This document shows, one piece after another, positions 49,887-57,339 of a stretch of DNA of 64,000 nt (positions within the stretch are counted from its first letter, which is position 1; each line of letters starts with the position of its first letter). Source of the stretch: Apodemus sylvaticus (Eukaryota; Chordata; Mammalia; Rodentia; Muridae). Position numbers and translations under genes: made by a program. The notes below the pieces were generated by a model. It did no database searches, was not told the origin of the DNA, and saw only the letters and a list, made by a program, of their open reading frames with translations. The stretch spans positions 85,405,072 to 85,469,071 of the forward strand of contig NC_067483.1 in the NCBI RefSeq assembly GCF_947179515.1, read 5' to 3'.

Positions 49887-52800
49887 AAAAGGGCTGTTCC
49901 AAAGGACTGGCCCAAAGAAGATGCAAATCCCAGCATGTTAGCTATCATCAGAATTGCCCTCTGACAGGGCAGCGGTGGCTTGAGCCTTTAATCCCAGCAT
50001 TTGGAAGGCAGGGGTAGGCTGATTTCTGAGGTTAAGGCCAGTCTGGTCTACAGGGTGAATTCCAGGACGGCTAGGGCTACACAGAGAAACACTGTCTCAA
50101 AAAGAAAAAGCCGGAAGGAAGGAAGGAAGGAAGGAAGGAAGAAAAAAGAAAAGAAAAGAAAAGAAAAGAAAAGAAAAGAAAAGAAAAGAATCAACATTAA
50201 AAAAAAATGAACAGAACCTCTGATGGTCGAGTTCAGATATCAGGTGTTAAAGGAGGAATGTGGAATTAACTTTTTGCATAAAATAATGACTTTCAAAAAC
50301 CTCCTAATGTGTTGTTGAAATTTTTAGCCCTGATCTAGGAATTGCAGGGAGCTTCAGTTGGGGAAGTGCCTCCATGAGACCCAGCTGTGGGGCATTTTCT
50401 CAATTAGTGATCAAGTGGGGAGGGCCCCTTGTGGGTGGTGCCACCTTTGGGCTGGTGCTCTTGGGTTCTATAAGAGAGCAGGCTGAGAAAGCCAGGAGAA
50501 GCAAGCCAGTAAGGAACATCTCTCCATGGCCTCTGCATCAGCTCCTGCTTCCCAATCTCCTTGAGTTCCAGTCCTGACTTCCTTTTGTGATGAACAGCAA
50601 TGCAGAAGTGTAAGCTGAATAAACCCTTTTCCTCCCCAACTTGATTCTTGCTCATGATGTTTGTGCAGGAATAGAAACCCTGACTAAGACAGGCAGCTAT
50701 ATGCTGTGGTAAATCTCTAACCTCAATGAGCCCATGTAAATAAAACAGAACTCAGTTATAATATTTATAAACTGTACACCTAGATTGGACAGATATACCA
50801 CTACACTATTCTATTCCCCAGCTATGAGATCTGTTACTTGTGGTTCTTCCAGGTCACCTGTTTCTGCTCCATCTTCCTTCTATCTTTCTTCCTCTGTCAA
50901 TCCTCTCTCTCCTCTGTCCCTTCATCTATCCCCCTCTTTCCTCTTTCATCCTCTCTAAAACTCTCATCCCCACCTTTTCCCCCCTCTGCCCAGTCACAGG
51001 CTCTAGCCTTTATTTGACCAGTTACAATGAGGAGGTTTAACTGAAGTCACCTGAGGATGTGATCTATTCCTCCTCTGGGTATCTCCTGTTGAGAAAGCAG
51101 AATTAGCATCAAAATACGAATATCCAGAGGCAATCTACAACTGTACTTGAATTTAGACTAATCACCTCTAAGCTCCTGGGGTTTAATTTTAAATAATTAA
51201 TGCACACTCCAGTAGGACTTGACTATGCCTTTCTACTTATACCACAATGCTTTGTATCATTCGACATCTAAATATGCTATAAATCTCATAACACATTGTC
51301 ATGTCAATATTACACTTTAATTAACCCTATTTTATAAAACTCATAGATAGTCATGTAAAATGACAAAAATTAAAAGACTTTTATTGTTGTTATCTTGTTG
51401 ATCTATGGAATATTTGGGTTTGATGGTTTGTTTGTTTTTGAGACAAGGTCTCACTATATAGGCCAGGCTGGCCTCAAACTCCTAATCTTCAGCTTCCTAA
51501 CTTCTGAGATTATTGGTGTACACCACTATGCCTAGAAAGAGGGATAAATAAATAAGCAAGGAAAGACTGATATCTTTAAAGTTTTAAGGGAAATAATGCT
51601 TATTCTTTCTACTGTAGAAATATCAGAAAAAATTCATAGATTTCTTTTCATATATGTAATATGATGTGTTTTTATTTAATGGAATTCAGTGCATAAAGTA
51701 TTACTCTGAAATACACTAAAAGAAAATTCGTAATTAATCCCTTTACTTCTTATTACTTTAGGTAGTTGGGGTGGAAGCCAGGATTTGTTTGGCTATAGAG
51801 TTATCCTCCCATTCTCTATTCTCCACTTTCAATGTAGTAGAAATAGACAGAAATTGATAGACTGCCTCTCTATCACTGAGGATTTTTTAATTTGCTTTTT
51901 CCAGTTTTCAGAAAGAGAAAGCATTGTAATAGCTTGGTCAAAAACTACATTTTACTGTGGATATTCTACATTTAGATTTGTGAAATTAACAACTACTTCA
52001 GAGCTAAAAAAAATTCTGAAGCTTCCCCACACCGACACCCTGGAAATATTGACTGTTGAGTATTCGTGGCACCCACGGGAGGCTGCTCTTCTGCTGTCCC
52101 ACTGCTCTGTCTGCGCTGCCACCAGGAACATTCGCCTAGTGATATATAATGGAAAACATAATTTGTACACACTCCAGGACTTTGAACTACAGGTGCCCGT
52201 GGGGAGCCAGTTAGATTTCCGCTTTCTTTTCTCAGCCATGCCTGATCTTGTCATGTGGGATGAACACCACATTTACTATAGCTACAATAATTTCACTGAA
52301 GCTGGAACTATAGAAACAATTTTAGGAGAGACCAATTTGTCATTGATATCACAGGGCAGCAAAGTCCACAACGTTCTTACAGGTAGGGTATTCTCAATCT
52401 TGCTAAAAGTATTCTGGGTCTCATTATATTAGTTATATAGGGATTGTAAATGTTCCAATATGTGGTACTTTTGATGGCTTTTGCGATATATCTAGCACCT
52501 AAAGTTTTATAGATTCTACATTTGGTCAGTATTAAACTGTATCTTTAATTTTTTCAAAAACTTTTTCGATCACCATTTTTAAATGATGTTTCTTAAACAC
52601 ATTAACATTTCTTATAACCCACCACCCACCAGAGATAGTGGGAAAGAAAGGATATGGGGGAAGTGGACCGGTTTTGAAATGGTTCTTTGAAGCAACTCCC
52701 CTGTGTTGACTGGAAATCAGCAGTTCATTTCACAGGTCATCAGGCTACAGAGTTCAATCCACTCACAAACACTTCAGAGATACACCAGCAGTCCAGTTTA

Positions 52801-55208
52801 GTTGAGTCGGGTTAGCAACAGTGGTGACACGACCTAGCAGACACAGCCAGGCCTCAGCCTCGATTCAAGTCAGCAGGAGGGGCCAGGAGGAATGGCAGGA
52901 GAAGTTCTCAGCTGTGCCTCTCTCATCAGAGTGAAGATCAGAGAAGACTCAAACCCAGTGTCTGCTTCAGCTAAAAGTTCCTTCATGAGTCTGCCTTAGT
53001 CTTTCGCCAGTGTCCATTTCAGGAAAATACTCCCTAAGGTGTTCACCCCAGCAAAAAATCAATCTTCACAATTGACTCTCCAAAGAATCCTCAAGTTTCC
53101 ACTTCATTAGACCATGATCCCATGAGCAGAAGGGTGAACTCAAAAGATTTAGAGAGAGAGAAAGAGAGAGAAAGATGCTAACAGAGTGGTTCATGTATTT
53201 GTATCAGTGAGTGTTGTACTGTTTAATGTTCCTAAAGAGTTCACACAACTAAGTACCTCAATCTGTAGCCTCATATTACAGACCTACAAGAGAGGAGCCA
53301 GAACTCAAGGTGCCAATAGGACATGTCCCTCTGCAACTTGCAATGAAGGAGCCAGTCTCCTGATTACTGCTTTTTGTTTTTCTGTTTGTTTGTTTGTTTG
53401 TTTGTTTGTTTTGCCTTTACTTGTCTCACACATCAATTCAATGTCTCCTTCTCTTACCAGAAAGTGCCTCTGTTTTCATATCCTCTGGCCTTTCTATACA
53501 AGTGTATCATGGTATTCACGAATAGTGGATTAGGGGCCAGCTATATCAAACTCTATTAAAAAAAAATCATGTTTTCAAATTGTTGGTCCTTTTGGATGTA
53601 CATAGTTCAATTCATAAATTAACATAGGTTTATACTGGTCATATATGTACAAATCTACAAAGAAGGCATTCAGGACATTTAGCCCCTCTAAGCCTCAGCT
53701 TTGAAATCCTATGGATTAAATGTCATAACTTGCAATCACTTTTTCTTGACCCCATGTTACCCTTTAATTCATAGCACATCAGTTTTCTTCATGTATTCCA
53801 AGAAAGTACCCTTATAGCATCGCATCATCTCCTCCTTTCCTAGCACTCCCCTTGGAATCAATACTTATCAGACTTTCAACTTGTCAACACTGGTAACTTG
53901 AGGTCAGGTTCCAGTCGTCTTGTATGATAGGGCAGTAGCATTTGAAATAATTGAGCATGACCTCTGGCCTTTCTATACTCCAGTGCTTTTCAGAAGCTGT
54001 GCTTCTGGCTTTTATTGACATTTACAATACCTTTATCAGTTTATCATTTACCAATATCTAGTTTACAGTTTGTTCCTGAAGTTGAAGGAATGCTAATCTG
54101 AGGTTTCCCACCATTGTAATAAGATTCATGGCTATATCAGCCACATATGGCCTTAGTCTTCCTATCTGACCTCCTGGGTAGGGTTAGATTTAATCCAGTT
54201 CATACTTTGTTTTACTCAAGTCGATGTCCCAAGCCAGACAGTCTTGAGTTTGCTTTCTGGACCCCACATGGTAGAAAGAGAGAACCAAGTTCAACAGATT
54301 GCCCTCTGCTCTCTAGGCTTGTGCTGCAGCATGCACACGTGCAAATACACACAAGTAAAGAAAAATTAAAAATGTAAATTACAAATATTTCTCTGTCTTC
54401 TTTCCAGATACTATTGGAAATATTTTGGTAAAAATGGAAAATAATGTAATGTTCTACATCAAGACTGGCATTACCATGGCAGTTAAGCTACATACATGGA
54501 CAAACACGACCGCAAAGACAGGGCTTCTCTTTGACAGATCTCATCAAACATGTATTTTATACTATAATGAAAAGCTCGATGAAGAGTACCAGTTGCAGCT
54601 ACATCCATATCCCTTAGCTCTGGAGTTACAAAGTATAAATGAAGATTTAGAAGACTGGTGCCCATATCTGGCATTTCAACACAATGTTCATAGTCAGTTT
54701 TACCATCTTGATAAAGGAGAAAGTCTAACAATTTGGACTCAAATAGTCTACCCTGAAAATCGGGGTCTCTATATTGTTTTGGAGCACTATGGCTCAGAGA
54801 TATTGACCTGGACACAAAACGTTGAGTATGAAATTGCGTCAGGATTCTGTACTAAAACTGTGGTAAGTTGGTATTTTTTTCTTTCTGTATTTGGGGTTTC
54901 AATAAATATAAAAACATGTTTTCTGGTTTTTTTCTGTTTGTTTTTTGTTTTTCTTGTTGCTTTGTTTTGAGAGAAAGGCAGGCTGGGCTAGTTGACTGCT
55001 GAGCCTGAGGGAGACAGATAGGTAGTTAGGTAGATAGATAGGCAGGTAGATAGTAGATAGGGTAGATAGGTAGATAGGTAGATAGGTAGGTAGATAGATA
55101 GATAGGGTAGATAGGTAGGTAGATAGGTAGGTAGGTAGATAGATAGATAGGTAGGTAGGTAGATAGATAGGTAGGTAGGTAGGTAGGTAGGTAGGTAGGT
55201 AGGTAGGC

Positions 55209-55252
<44 letters not shown>

Positions 55253-55367
55253 TGATAGATAGGTAGATAGGTAGATAGATAGGTAGATAGGTAGATAGAT
55301 AGGTAGATAGATAGATAGGTAGGTAGATAGATAGGTAGGTAGATAGATAGGTAGGTAGATAGATAGG

Positions 55368-55405
<38 letters not shown>

Positions 55406-57292
55406 TGTAGGTAGATAGATAGGTAGATATGTAGGTAGATAGATAGGTAGATATGTAGGTAGATAGATAGGTAGATAGATAGGTAGGCAGATAGACAGGT
55501 AGGTAGATAGGTAGGTAGATAGGTAGGTAGATAGGTAGGTAGGTAGATAGACAGATAGGTAGACAGATAGGTAGGTAGATAGGTAGGTAGGTAGGTAGAT
55601 AGATAGTAGATAGTAAATAGATAGGTATTTTAAAAACAGAACCTCAGGGCTAGAGAGATGGCTCAGAGGTTAAGAGCACGGACTGCTCTTTTGAAGGTCC
55701 TGAGTTCAATTCCCAGCAACCACATAGTGGATCACATGGTGGATTCAAAGGAGTAAAGAGATCTGATGCCCTCTTCTTGTGTGTCTGAAGGCAGCTGCAG
55801 TGTACTTAGATATAATAATAAATAAATCCCGGGGAAAAAAAAAAGAAAAAAAAAAAGCTGGGCAGTGGTGGCCCACGCCTTTAATCCCAGCACTTGGGAG
55901 GCAGAGGCAGGCAGATTTCTGAGTTGGAGACCAGCCTGGTCTGCAAAGTGAGTTCCAGGACAGCCAGGGCTACTCAGAGAAACCCTGCCTGGGGGATGGG
56001 GGTAGAAAAAAGAAAAAGACCATCCAGAATATTTTCTTACTCAAAATTTAAATGTCTAAAAGCATGTGTCTGGAGGAATGAGCCAGTCTAGTGCATCTTG
56101 ACCTACAAACCTACATGATACTAACTTGAAGTCCCATTTCCACCTTTTCTGCTCTACAGAAAATTTTCAATTTTCTTTTCAGACAACAAGGTTTTTTCAG
56201 ACAACAAATTACGAATTAGTAGATGATTACTATTATTTACAGTAAGTATGACCTTTAAATGTTATTTGATACTTTGATATGTATGCTTTCTTTTATTTAA
56301 ACAAACTCATACCCTTTTAGGTCTCCAAATTTGAAAACCCTTTGCATGTCTCAATATATGGGAAATTAGTAATTCCCCTTTAAAATGTAAACACTTTTTA
56401 TAAATCAGTGAAAAGTCATCTGAAGGTTCTTCTTCGGGCCTCTGAAGATGGCGAGACCGACCCATCTTAGCTTGCCTTGCTTATTGTAATAAAAGACCTA
56501 AAGCAACTAGATACAAAGGAGAAAGGGGTTAGTTTCATGTTTTGAGGTCAGACATGAGAGACCCCCATTGCTTCTACCGCTGTGGCAAGGCAGCATCAAC
56601 AGAACCAGAGTTGAACATGATAGAGTCAGTGAATTTGGTACCAAGGAGGAAAAACCATGGTCCACATTTCCCTTTAAGGATACCAACCCCCTAAGGTCCA
56701 TCATCTCTTGGTGGTGCCATCCTGGGGTCCATGCCAAATGTGAGGTGTTAAGTCACTCTTATCCAAACCAAAACAGGCTAATCTTTAACTCAATCACTTC
56801 CATGCATGTTTTATCATGAATTCCCAACTGAAAGTCTCTACATACTATCCTCAATCAAAAGGAAAAATTCTCCATCCTAGAACTAGTCTTTAGCTGTGAA
56901 CAGAAAAACGGAGTAGCCACATATCAGAACCTATTTCCAGTAACCAATGCCAAACAAGGAACAAATTAGAAAATTCCAAGTGCTAATGAGTGCTGTTAAT
57001 AAAATAGGGGCCAAGGCGTCAGCTCAGTCAGCGCAGTGCCTGCCACATACACATGAGGACCTGAATTTGGGCCTCCAGCACCCACATAGAAGCTAGGCAT
57101 GGTGGCACATGTCCTCATTCAGTAAGACACCATGTCTCAAAATTTAAGGTAGAAAGTAATCAAGAAAGACATCTGATGTCTACCTCTGGCCTCCACTAAC
57201 ACATACATGTGAACACGTGTGCATGTATATTCACTTGTAGGTGCATATATAATGAACACTTAGGTGCGCACACACATATACAAATGCAAACG

Positions 57293-57339
<47 letters not shown>

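Noticed and set aside
51785..51904. In-frame 5' extension of exon 10
   Set aside because: Open by chance; family similarity starts only at the pyrimidine-rich acceptor at 51903-51904, and phase from exon 9 fits that site.
55015..55628. CRISPR-like periodic repeats
   Set aside because: Simple tetranucleotide array without spacers, in a mammalian intron.
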